NCBI RefSeq assembly: GCF_021390495.1
Contig: NZ_JAJEJP010000001.1
Coordinates: forward strand, 744,001 to 808,000
DNA from: Paraburkholderia sp. ZP32-5
GTDB lineage: Bacteria > Pseudomonadota > Gammaproteobacteria > Burkholderiales > Burkholderiaceae
Length of the DNA: 64,000 nt
Direction of reading: 5' to 3'
Within the stretch, counting starts at the first letter, position 1. Every line of letters begins with the position of its first letter. Made by a program: the position numbers and the translations under genes. The notes under the pieces were generated by a model that saw only the letters and a program-made list of their open reading frames with translations, did not search any database and was not told where the DNA came from. Below, in pieces: positions 51,347-59,688 of this stretch.

Positions 51347-51977
51347 AGCGCTATTTCTCGATCGGGACGGCGTCGTCAACGTCGATATCGGCTACCTGCA
51401 CACGTCCGACGAATGCGTGTTCAACGAAGACATCTTCGGACTCGTCAGAACGGCGAATCACGCGGGCTATGTGGTGGTGCTCGTCACGAACCAGGCGGGC
51501 ATCGGGCGCGGCTATTTCACCGTCGATCAGTTCCACGCGTTCACCGACTGGATGCTCGACGAATTCCGATGCAGGCACGCGCGCATCGACCGGGTCTATT
51601 ACTGTCCGCACCATCCGGAGTTCGGGCTCGGCGAGTATCGGCAGGCGTGTGCTTGCCGTAAGCCGCAATCGGGCATGTTCGAGCAGGCGCGCGTCGACTT
51701 CGATCTGGATATGCAAGGATCACTGATGGTCGGCGACAAGCCGTCGGATCTGCAGGCGGCGGCGCGAGCGGGCGTCGCGCAGCGTTTCCTGCTGGCACCG
51801 GCGGGCGAGTATGACCTTGAACTGAGTGCGGCGCTCGGCACGCGCATCGACGGGCTACCGGAATTGCTCGACCGGTTCACGCATGAGTCGATGCATGAGC
51901 CGTTGCATGACACGCGGAGTCCGTCGGACTCCGCCATGGACATCGCCGCGAACGTTATTTCGGCAGCTCGACGCTAA
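51336..51977 (+). CDS. gmhB: D-glycero-D-manno-heptose 1,7-bisphosphate phosphatase
   Basis: A 213-residue HAD phosphatase. ALFLDRDGVVN has the catalytic Asp pair, VLVTNQAGIGRG motif II, and the zinc-binding YCPHHPEFG ... CACRKPQSG cysteine/histidine loop is diagnostic for GmhB. It removes the 7-phosphate before guanylylation. ATG 51336 is used; an in-frame GTG at 51321 adds five residues. The C-terminus carries a 4-residue repeat (THES, MHEP, LHDT) from a 12-bp tandem repeat and is longer than usual. The last 23 bases overlap the convergent gene at 51955. Confidence 0.9.
   Translation: MTRKALFLDRDGVVNVDIGYLHTSDECVFNEDIFGLVRTANHAGYVVVLVTNQAGIGRGYFTVDQFHAFTDWMLDEFRCRHARIDRVYYCPHHPEFGLGEYRQACACRKPQSGMFEQARVDFDLDMQGSLMVGDKPSDLQAAARAGVAQRFLLAPAGEYDLELSAALGTRIDGLPELLDRFTHESMHEPLHDTRSPSDSAMDIAANVISAARR
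51879..51914 (+). repeat. three degenerate 12-bp in-frame repeats at gmhB 3' end
   Basis: ACGCATGAGTCG, ATGCATGAGCCG and TTGCATGACACG follow each other in frame, each with a central GCATGA, and encode the pattern x-His-(Glu/Asp)-x three times near the C-terminus of GmhB. Confidence 0.6.
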
Positions 51978-53259
51978 TCGGCGCGGACACGACATTCCTG
52001 AAGAATGGCTTACCGACCGCCTTCAGATAGAGCGTGCCGGAAGTACCAGCCGGCAGCGCGATTGAAGCGGTCGCTGGCGCATAGCTCTTGATCAGACGAA
52101 ATTCACCGCCTTCGACCGACTGATACAGCTCGAGATGATCGACCGTGTCGGCGTGCGACATGTCGACGGCGAGCGTATTACCGGAAAGATGCGTCTGCAG
52201 TGTGACGCAGTTGTCGATTCCGGATTCGAGTGCCGTGCCTTCCTCGTAATCGTTCCACGTGATCAGCTGGACGAAAGGTAGCTGGCGTGTGGTGCTGTAG
52301 TTCTGATTGATGACATCGAAGGTCTGCAGCCACGTGGCGCCGCAAGCTTGTGGCATGTAATGCTTTTCGTTCGGCTTCGCCCATGCGGCCAGCAGGTCGT
52401 CGAAGCCTTTGAACACGCCGCCGGTGGCGATCTTCGTCGGCTCGGTGCGTGCGTATCGGTAGAACTCCTTCAACTGGTCCAGATCCGCGACGCTTTTCTT
52501 GTGCGCGGCGAAGCCGGGCGCAATCCACACGAAAGCGCCCGCGCTGCTGTCCCGATCGAAGCCCTGCTTGTGGATGTGAACCCAGGATATCTCTGGGTGC
52601 GCCGCCTGAATGCGTGACCAGTCGACCTTGCCGGACCAGTCGAGACCAAACTCGTACACCACCGGATGGCCGTCATATCGCAGGTATTGCGGCGACGAAA
52701 AGTACGTGTGCGACAGATAGTCGAGTTGTGACAGCACCGTTTGAGTGACGTCGCAACCCTTGCAATGATTGAAGTTGTAGGTGCCGGCGTCGACCATGAT
52801 CGAGAACGACATAGCGGGAAATTTCGCCAGCTCGGGCATCGATTTACGCCATGCAACGTCGATCGGCTCGGGCTGGCCGTTGCCATCGTGCTGACCGTAC
52901 CAGTCGACGATCACGCCATCGACACCACGCGCTTGCATGTCCTTGAAGGTGCGAAATGCCTGTTCCGGATCGTCCGAGCGATAGCCGACCGCGACCCCTC
53001 GCGATTCGGGATTGAACCACCACGGCAAATAATGCGCGAGCACCTTGGTCGTGTGACCGGGATATAGAAGCGTATGAATATTGACGTCTGAAACCGACGT
53101 CGATCCGCCAAGATTACCGTTACGTGTAGCCGCGAAGGTATGACTTGCCGATGTATTGGCCGGCGCGAGATTTCGAATTAGCGCTTCACATTTTGCAGTG
53201 AGGGGTAGCGCACTGAAACAGAGGGTTAACGCGGGCAGTATCCATTTGACTGTAGTCAT
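51955..53259 (-). CDS. secreted glycoside-hydrolase-like protein (GH71/GH99-like)
   Basis: A 434-residue protein with an N-terminal signal peptide (hydrophobic stretch to about residue 22). The catalytic-type domain has VLAHYLPWWFNPESRG, GVDGVIVDWYGQHDG, SFSIMVDAG and FVQLITWNDYEEGTALES; this ordering resembles the TIM-barrel of GH71/GH99 endo-glycosidases, which act on alpha-linked polymers. The C-terminal ~90 residues look like a beta-sandwich. It is encoded between the two assembly modules and may trim or release the polymer in the periplasm. The family assignment is tentative. Confidence 0.6.
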   Translation of the reverse strand: MTTVKWILPALTLCFSALPLTAKCEALIRNLAPANTSASHTFAATRNGNLGGSTSVSDVNIHTLLYPGHTTKVLAHYLPWWFNPESRGVAVGYRSDDPEQAFRTFKDMQARGVDGVIVDWYGQHDGNGQPEPIDVAWRKSMPELAKFPAMSFSIMVDAGTYNFNHCKGCDVTQTVLSQLDYLSHTYFSSPQYLRYDGHPVVYEFGLDWSGKVDWSRIQAAHPEISWVHIHKQGFDRDSSAGAFVWIAPGFAAHKKSVADLDQLKEFYRYARTEPTKIATGGVFKGFDDLLAAWAKPNEKHYMPQACGATWLQTFDVINQNYSTTRQLPFVQLITWNDYEEGTALESGIDNCVTLQTHLSGNTLAVDMSHADTVDHLELYQSVEGGEFRLIKSYAPATASIALPAGTSGTLYLKAVGKPFFRNVVSAPISVELPK

Positions 53260-53451
53260 AACCGATAGTGTGGCTAGAAAGTTTGCATTCTATGAGTTAT
53301 TCGGGGGCGTTGGCATTCCAGTCCAATAGGGTTTTTTAACCGTCAGTTTCATCTTCCGGACGCATAGACACGCAAGCCCTGGTGTCCCAGGTACCGCCAG
53401 GCGGTTTCCGCCCGACGCCAGCTCAGCGTTTTCAATAATCGGAGTTTGCAT

Positions 53452-55659
53452 ATGCGCAACGATGTCGGTCATGGGCCAAGCGCCACTATTGTTCAGGATG
53501 TGTCGACATTCTCGATGTTCGACGTATTGGAAAATGTTCTGACTTATCGCTATCTGTTCGTTAGCGTACTTTTGTCAGGGCTATTGCTTGGCTGCGCATA
53601 TGTGTTATTGGCTTCGCCGATGTATTCGGCGAATGCGCTGATTCAGATCGAGGACAAGAAAAGCAGTGCGCTGGGTTCTTTGTCCACGGTCACGCGCGCG
53701 CTGGATGTGAACGGCTCGCCGATTCTCGGCGAGATCGACGTCGCGCGTTCGCGGACCGTCGTCACGCAGGCGGTCGAAGCGTCGGCCTCGCAAACCACCG
53801 TCACGGTCAAGAACACGTTCCCGCTGGTGGGCCGCTGGCTCGCCACGGTGCTGCCGCGTGACCCGGATGGACTCGCCAGTGCGCCGCTCGGCCTCACGAG
53901 CTGGGCATGGGGTGGCGAAAATCTGAAGATCGGCTCCTTCGATGTTCCTCCGTCGCAGACCGGCAAACCGTACAAGCTCGTGTACGACGGCGAAGGCCAA
54001 TGGACGTTGCTGGACCGCACCGGTACCGAAGTGCTGAAGGGCAAGGTCGGCGAACTCGCTGTCTCGGGCGACTACCGGATGCTGCTGACGGCGGTGACCG
54101 CGCGCCCGGGCACCGAATTCACGCTCGCCCGGCACGGCACGCAGTCGACCGTCGACCGGATCATCAAGAAGCTCAACGTCGCCGAGACCAAACGCGAATC
54201 GGGCGTCTTCGAGGTGGAGTTCGGCGACAGCAGCCCGTTCTACGCCGCGCGCCTCGTCAACGCGATTGCCGACGCGTATCTGAAGAACAACGATACGCGC
54301 CGCGCGCAGGACTCGGAACGCAGTCTGAAATTCCTGAACTCGCAGATCCCGATTGTGCGTGCGCGGCTGCAAAAAGCGGAAGACGCGCTCAACGCGTTTC
54401 GTCTGCGTGAAGGCAGCATCGACGTAAGCGGCGAAATCAAAGGCTTGCTCGATCAGTCCGCGGCGATCGAGAAGGCCAAACTGGAAACCAACCTGACTTA
54501 CCAGGAGCTGCGCTCCAAGTACCAGCTCGGTCAGCCGCCGCTCGATGCGGTGCTGGGCAAGCTGAAGGAACTGGACACCGCTTCGCATAAGCTGTCCGAC
54601 CGCATCGCGCAACTGCCCAACTTGCAGCAGGAGCTACTGCGTCTGTCGCGCGATGTCGACGTCGAAAACCAGTTGTATGTCGGCCTGATGAACAACGCAC
54701 AGCAGTTGCAGATTGCTACCGCGAGCAGCGGCGGTAATGCGTCGATCGTCGATTACGCGGAAGTCGCGGAAAAGCCGAGCCGTCCGAATGCGATGCTCGC
54801 ACTGCTGCTGGGGGGCGCGGCCGGCGGCCTGTTCGGTTTCGTCGCCGTGCAACTGAAGGCGCTCGGTGCCGGCCGGATTCGCGATCCGAAGCGTCTGGAA
54901 CAGATCGTCGGTATCGATACGCTCGGTATCCTGCCGGTTTCACCGGCCCAGCAAATCGCGGCGGCCAAGCCCGAGCATACGTTCCTGATCAGCGCCGAGG
55001 AAACCGAAACGCCGATCATCGAAGCGATGGAAAGCCTCGTACTGGCCGTGCAATGCTCGCTGGCGGAAAAGGACGGTAGCAAGGTCGTGCTGATCACGTC
55101 GGCGGTGCCCAACCAGGGCAAGTCGATGATCTCGGCCAACCTCGCGTATCTGCTGGCCGAAAAGGGACTCAAGACGTTGCTGCTCGATGCGGACATGCGC
55201 AAGTCCAAGGTCCATCGCTATCTCTCCGCCAATACCAGCGTCGGTTTATCAGGGGTCCTCGACGGCACGCTCGATTCAGCCGATGTGATTGCCAAGCCGA
55301 CCGAGAATTTCCACGCGTTGCCGGCCGGCAAGAAAACCAGCAAGGCGGCCAAGCTGTTGAGAGGCGACAACTTCGGACCGGTGATCGCTTCGCTGCGGGA
55401 AGAGTACGACGTGGTGATCGTCGACTCTCCGCCGGTCCTGCCGGTCACGGACGCCGCCGCGCTGTCGAGATTCGCGGACATGACGCTCTTCGTCACACGG
55501 CAAGGAGAAGTCAGCTACGCGGAAGTCGCCGAATCGATGTCGCGTCTCGCGAAAGTCGGCACGAAGGTCGACGGTCTCGTGTTCAACGGCTTTACCCCAT
55601 CGCCGCTGCGCTATGGGTATTACTCGAATGCTTACCGGTACATGTCTGAGCAAGACTGA
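53452..55659 (+). CDS. wzc: Wzc-like polysaccharide co-polymerase / tyrosine autokinase
   Basis: A 735-residue inner-membrane protein controlling chain length and export in Wzy-dependent assembly. Membrane helix at about 33-55, a periplasmic coiled-coil Wzz domain, a second helix near 450-470, then a cytoplasmic BY-kinase: SAVPNQGKSM (Walker A, about 549-558), LLLDADMR (A') and VVIVDSPP (Walker B). The C-terminus has five tyrosines at about 721, 723, 724, 728 and 730, the autophosphorylation cluster. ATG 53452 follows GGAG. No wza or wzb is found in the window. Confidence 0.92.
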   Translation: MRNDVGHGPSATIVQDVSTFSMFDVLENVLTYRYLFVSVLLSGLLLGCAYVLLASPMYSANALIQIEDKKSSALGSLSTVTRALDVNGSPILGEIDVARSRTVVTQAVEASASQTTVTVKNTFPLVGRWLATVLPRDPDGLASAPLGLTSWAWGGENLKIGSFDVPPSQTGKPYKLVYDGEGQWTLLDRTGTEVLKGKVGELAVSGDYRMLLTAVTARPGTEFTLARHGTQSTVDRIIKKLNVAETKRESGVFEVEFGDSSPFYAARLVNAIADAYLKNNDTRRAQDSERSLKFLNSQIPIVRARLQKAEDALNAFRLREGSIDVSGEIKGLLDQSAAIEKAKLETNLTYQELRSKYQLGQPPLDAVLGKLKELDTASHKLSDRIAQLPNLQQELLRLSRDVDVENQLYVGLMNNAQQLQIATASSGGNASIVDYAEVAEKPSRPNAMLALLLGGAAGGLFGFVAVQLKALGAGRIRDPKRLEQIVGIDTLGILPVSPAQQIAAAKPEHTFLISAEETETPIIEAMESLVLAVQCSLAEKDGSKVVLITSAVPNQGKSMISANLAYLLAEKGLKTLLLDADMRKSKVHRYLSANTSVGLSGVLDGTLDSADVIAKPTENFHALPAGKKTSKAAKLLRGDNFGPVIASLREEYDVVIVDSPPVLPVTDAAALSRFADMTLFVTRQGEVSYAEVAESMSRLAKVGTKVDGLVFNGFTPSPLRYGYYSNAYRYMSEQD

Positions 55660-55733
55660 ATAGCGTCCATAGACGACGTGCAACCTCGGGGTAGTCAAGC
55701 GACAGGCGCGCGTCGTCGCAATCAGGGATCTAC

Positions 55734-56987
55734 ATGGGACTTCTTTCGATGCTGACGGGACCGGTAACCAGCCGACTGGACAATCAGAGTCAGTCGCTGC
55801 GTGTGGTGCCGAATACGAGTGACGATGTGCGAGTCGTCTGGTTCATGGGCCCGAGTTCGAGCAGTTGGAACGGCGTGAGTCAGCATAGCCTGATATTTAT
55901 CCGGGCCCTAAACAGGACCACTGGATTCAATGTCGAGACGATCGAGATTCCCGCGCCGGCCCGCTCACTGAAACGCTACTGGTGGCAGTTCGTCGTGTAC
56001 CCGCGACTGGCAATCCGCGCGTCGCGCTCGAGCAGCATGGTCGTGCTTTATCAGGAGGATCTGAGCTTCCTCGTGCCGCTCATCCGGCTTGCGGGCGGCA
56101 AGGTCGCGGTGTTTTTCCATCACGTGCAGCGTAAAGGGCAGGCGCGCGGGCTGATGGAGCGGCTCAAGGAGTTCTATATCCGCGTGATCCGGCGGCAGGT
56201 CGCGGGGGCGAATCTGGTGCTCGTCGAGAGTGAAGTGACCTCGACGGAATTGCGCGAGGTGGTGCCGGTCGCGCCCGAACGCATCCTGATCATGCCTTGC
56301 CCATTCGAGGACAAGTACTCGCCGCTCGATGAGCCTACGCCACGCGCCGCACGCGCCCGCTCTCGCGAGATTCTGAAAGAGCGCATCGGCCTGGATATCG
56401 GCGACGCGATCCTGTTGCTGAACGTCGGCTCGGACGAGACCCGCAAGAACAACGTGACGCTGTTTCGCGCGTTGGCGCGGATGCAGCGCAAGGATGTCGT
56501 CATCGTTCGCGCGGGCCAGCCGTTCAACCTCGCCAATCGCAAGGAATGCACGACGCTCGCCAGTGAGTCGGGCATCCGCGCGCATTTCTTCGATTCCGTC
56601 AGCGACGACGATCTCGGCTACCTGTATCAGGCTGCGGACATGTACGTGTCCGCGTCATTGCACGAAGGTTTCGGGCGCACCGTGATCGAGGCGCAGATCG
56701 CCGGTATTCCGGTCGTCGCGTCCAACATGCCGGTCTATCGGGCGTCGATGGGGGAGTCGTTTCTGCCGGTCGGCGATCCGACCGATCCCGACGCATGGGC
56801 AACCCAGATCAATCGTCTCGCGACCGACCCTGCTCTTGCGGATCGCCTGATCGAACGCGGCAGGCTCAACGTGCGGCAGTACTTTTCGGACGTGCTGTGC
56901 GCTTCGCTGCGTGACGGTCTGATGAAGGCAGTTGGCGCTGATGCTGACGTTGACGCTGTTAATGGCAAGCACACGGCTGCCAATTGA
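55734..56987 (+). CDS. glycosyltransferase family 4
   Basis: A 417-residue GT-B enzyme. VVWFMGPSSSSWNGVSQHS is the N-terminal acceptor loop; the donor domain has ILLLNVGSDETRKNN, ASLHEGFGRTVIEAQIAGIPVV and the conserved glutamates. The N-terminal ~30 residues before VRVVWF are extra. The gene follows wzc after 74 bases and precedes the Wzy-like gene by 14 bases, so it belongs to the Wzx/Wzy operon. Confidence 0.87.
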   Translation: MGLLSMLTGPVTSRLDNQSQSLRVVPNTSDDVRVVWFMGPSSSSWNGVSQHSLIFIRALNRTTGFNVETIEIPAPARSLKRYWWQFVVYPRLAIRASRSSSMVVLYQEDLSFLVPLIRLAGGKVAVFFHHVQRKGQARGLMERLKEFYIRVIRRQVAGANLVLVESEVTSTELREVVPVAPERILIMPCPFEDKYSPLDEPTPRAARARSREILKERIGLDIGDAILLLNVGSDETRKNNVTLFRALARMQRKDVVIVRAGQPFNLANRKECTTLASESGIRAHFFDSVSDDDLGYLYQAADMYVSASLHEGFGRTVIEAQIAGIPVVASNMPVYRASMGESFLPVGDPTDPDAWATQINRLATDPALADRLIERGRLNVRQYFSDVLCASLRDGLMKAVGADADVDAVNGKHTAAN

Positions 56988-57001
56988 AAACCGGACCGGC
57001 C

Positions 57002-58438
57002 ATGCAAATCCGACAGGCCATCGAGCCGACTCTTTCGCTGAAGCACCTGATCCTGCCGATCGTGACGCTGCTCGCGCTGCTGTTCAACACGGCGCTGCCG
57101 CATCTCGGCTACGCGCAGGCGAGCGCGACATGGACCTTCGTGCTGGCGGCGCTCGCGGTCATCTATCTGGTCGCGACGCGACCGCTCTTTTCGGTCTCGA
57201 TGCTCTACTTCATGATGATCGCGATGACCGCCTTCGTTGCCGGCATCGGCATCGAGGCGGGCGGGCTGATGATCGAAACGGGCGTGCGGGGTGAACCGAA
57301 CGGTGCTTTTAGCCGCCTGCTGCTTTTCTATGTCGTGTTCGTCGGTTGCGCGCTGTACGGCTTTAACCGCTCGTTGAACATTCGCGATCCGAAGGTTCGG
57401 GTCGCGCTGATCACCGTTGACTCGCGCAGCGTGGCGCTCGGATTCGCACTCGCGCTGACGATCATCGGCGCGGGCGTGGCAGCCGGATTGACGCAAGGTT
57501 TCGCGCTGCTCAACGGCGTGAACCGATACACGCTACGCAACGAAAGTACCGGCACCGATAGCGTGTTGTTCAACACGTTCCTGAACAATCAGGTCTTTCT
57601 TGCGCTGCTGCTCGGCGCGCTTGCCACCAGCAAGAACGCGTTGGTCAAATGGTCGTCGATCGTGCTGATCATCGTGACGACCATCCTGTACGTGCTTCAC
57701 GGCGAGCAGTTCATGTCGGTGCTGCACTTCGGTCTGTCGGTGCTTGCTCCGGTGGTCGCCGTGCTGCTGATGAGAGGCAAGCCGGTGCTGCGGTATATGG
57801 CGATCGGCGGCGGCGTCGCGCTGATCATCGGTGCTGCTTCGGTATTTTCCGCTTACCAGGGGCAGGGGCTCGATGTGCAAAACACGATCACGGACCGCTC
57901 GCTGCTGCAGGGGCAGGTCTGGTACGTGGTCGACTACGACGCGCATCTGTTCAGCGCACCGCAGTTAGGCGGTACGCCGGCTTTCTCGCGCTTCGCGCAG
58001 TCGCTGCTGGAGCTGAATCAGCCAGGCTTCGACGACCCCATCGGCTACAGCGGCTTGCGCGACGTGATGCTCGCATACGGCGATCCGCAACTGATGAACA
58101 CGTATATCAAGGACGACGTGACCTTCACGATGGGACAGATGGCGATCCCTGTCTTCTGGTTCGGGTTCGTCGGCGGCGCGATCTTCATCGCGTTCACGGG
58201 CGTGATCTATGGGGCGCTGTGCGCATTGCAGATCGTGTTCGCGTTACGCGGCGGCGTGATCATGCTTTGGCTGGTCGTCAAGGTACTGAGCTACGCAAGC
58301 TCCGGCATCCAGCAAGGCGACTATTGGTCCTTCTTCGGTGTCCGCACGCTGTTTTATGTGGCGTTGGCATTCCTTTGGTGGGTGCTGGTGGATTCGCGCG
58401 CCACGCCGACCAAACTGAAACGGCTGGTGGCAGAGTGA
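57002..58438 (+). CDS. putative O-antigen/EPS polymerase (Wzy-like)
   Basis: A 478-residue polytopic protein with about ten to twelve membrane helices and a large periplasmic loop between about residues 300 and 380. Wzy polymerases share topology but little sequence, so the call rests on topology, size and position between a glycosyltransferase and the Wzx-like gene, downstream of a Wzc-like gene. ATG 57002 (MQIRQAIEP) is used; a TTG at 56984 overlapping the previous stop is possible. Its stop overlaps the flippase start (GTGA). Confidence 0.7.
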   Translation: MQIRQAIEPTLSLKHLILPIVTLLALLFNTALPHLGYAQASATWTFVLAALAVIYLVATRPLFSVSMLYFMMIAMTAFVAGIGIEAGGLMIETGVRGEPNGAFSRLLLFYVVFVGCALYGFNRSLNIRDPKVRVALITVDSRSVALGFALALTIIGAGVAAGLTQGFALLNGVNRYTLRNESTGTDSVLFNTFLNNQVFLALLLGALATSKNALVKWSSIVLIIVTTILYVLHGEQFMSVLHFGLSVLAPVVAVLLMRGKPVLRYMAIGGGVALIIGAASVFSAYQGQGLDVQNTITDRSLLQGQVWYVVDYDAHLFSAPQLGGTPAFSRFAQSLLELNQPGFDDPIGYSGLRDVMLAYGDPQLMNTYIKDDVTFTMGQMAIPVFWFGFVGGAIFIAFTGVIYGALCALQIVFALRGGVIMLWLVVKVLSYASSGIQQGDYWSFFGVRTLFYVALAFLWWVLVDSRATPTKLKRLVAE

Positions 58439-59688
58439 AATCTTTTCGAACCCTGCTGTTTTCGTCGCTGTCCGGCGTCGTGTGCGAGAAAGGAATAGGC
58501 GCGCTCGCGGCGGTCGCGAGCAACCACCTGTTCGCCACGCTATATGGCGCGCAATTCTTCGGCGAATTGCAGTTTGCGTTGTCGCTCGCGTATGTCGTCA
58601 GCAGCGCCGCGCTGATCTTCAGCGCGCAAGCGGTATCGCCGATCTTCGGCCGACATCCACGGCTGCGGCACCTCGTGTTCTACCGTGCATTCCGTCTACG
58701 TCTGGGCTCGACGCTCAGCGTGACGCTGCTGTTTCTGGTGATCGTCGCGCTGCTGACCGAATCGTCGAACAGCGCGTTGATGCTGGTCGCCGGACTCGTG
58801 ATGCTGTGCGAACCGATCGCGCTCGGCTCGCTGATGGCCTACGCGGAAACCAAGCCATGGGTGATCACGCGCGCCAAAGCCTACGCGAGCGGCGTGCGGG
58901 TGCTGTGGCTGCTGGGCGCCGCGCACGCGTCGGTCGGGGCGGTGGTCGCGTCGTTTGCATGGCCGCTCGAAGCATACGTCGCCGTTGTTGCGCCGTTCAG
59001 CCGCTATCGGACACTCGCGTTCAATCGGCCGCCGTCGCTGCACGGTTCGGAAATGATCAAACGAACGCTGATCGTGCGCGGACTCAGGATGTGGCCGGCG
59101 ATTGTCGCGAGTGTGCTGGTGTTGCGGATGGATCGTCTGCTGCTGGGCACGCTGATGTCGAAGGCGGACCTCGGCATCTATGCGGCCGCTGCATCGCTCG
59201 TCGAGCAGTGGAACTCCGTCGGTACGACGCTCGCGCTGGCGCTTGCGCCGGCCATGGTGTTCGCCGCTCGCGGCGATGAACAGCTTCGCAAAGCGATCAG
59301 GCTCAGCGCATATCTGGCGGTGATCGCTGCGATTGCGCTGGTCGGCAGCCTGTTCGTCGGGCGGCCGGTATTCCTGCTGATCTATGGCCATGCATTCGAA
59401 GCCGGCATTCCCGTGATGATCTTCGGCACCGCGTGCTCGATTGCGACGTTCGTCGACGCCGGGCTCACGACGTGGCTGATCGGCGCGCGGCATTACCGGT
59501 TGATGACCATCAAATTGCTCGTGACGATCGCAGCGATCGGCATTGCGCCATTCGTGATGCCCACCGCGTTGATGATGTATTCGCCGGCGGTGGGCACGGC
59601 GTTATCAATCGTCCTGTTCTGGGCTGCCGTTTTTTTTGGGCAGGGGCAACGTTTAAGGGTGCGCAATGAAGGTCTGTCTGTGCAATAA
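58435..59688 (+). CDS. polysaccharide flippase (Wzx-like)
   Basis: A 417-residue membrane protein with about twelve helices that fits the polysaccharide-transporter (PST/MATE) superfamily: LFSSLSGVVCEKGIGALA at the N-terminus, LRMDRLLLGTLMSKADLGIY and PAMVFAA in the middle. It would flip lipid-linked repeat units to the periplasm for the Wzy-like polymerase. Starts at GTG 58435, overlapping the preceding stop by four bases. The next glycosyltransferase starts 23 bases before its stop. Confidence 0.85.
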   Translation: MKSFRTLLFSSLSGVVCEKGIGALAAVASNHLFATLYGAQFFGELQFALSLAYVVSSAALIFSAQAVSPIFGRHPRLRHLVFYRAFRLRLGSTLSVTLLFLVIVALLTESSNSALMLVAGLVMLCEPIALGSLMAYAETKPWVITRAKAYASGVRVLWLLGAAHASVGAVVASFAWPLEAYVAVVAPFSRYRTLAFNRPPSLHGSEMIKRTLIVRGLRMWPAIVASVLVLRMDRLLLGTLMSKADLGIYAAAASLVEQWNSVGTTLALALAPAMVFAARGDEQLRKAIRLSAYLAVIAAIALVGSLFVGRPVFLLIYGHAFEAGIPVMIFGTACSIATFVDAGLTTWLIGARHYRLMTIKLLVTIAAIGIAPFVMPTALMMYSPAVGTALSIVLFWAAVFFGQGQRLRVRNEGLSVQ

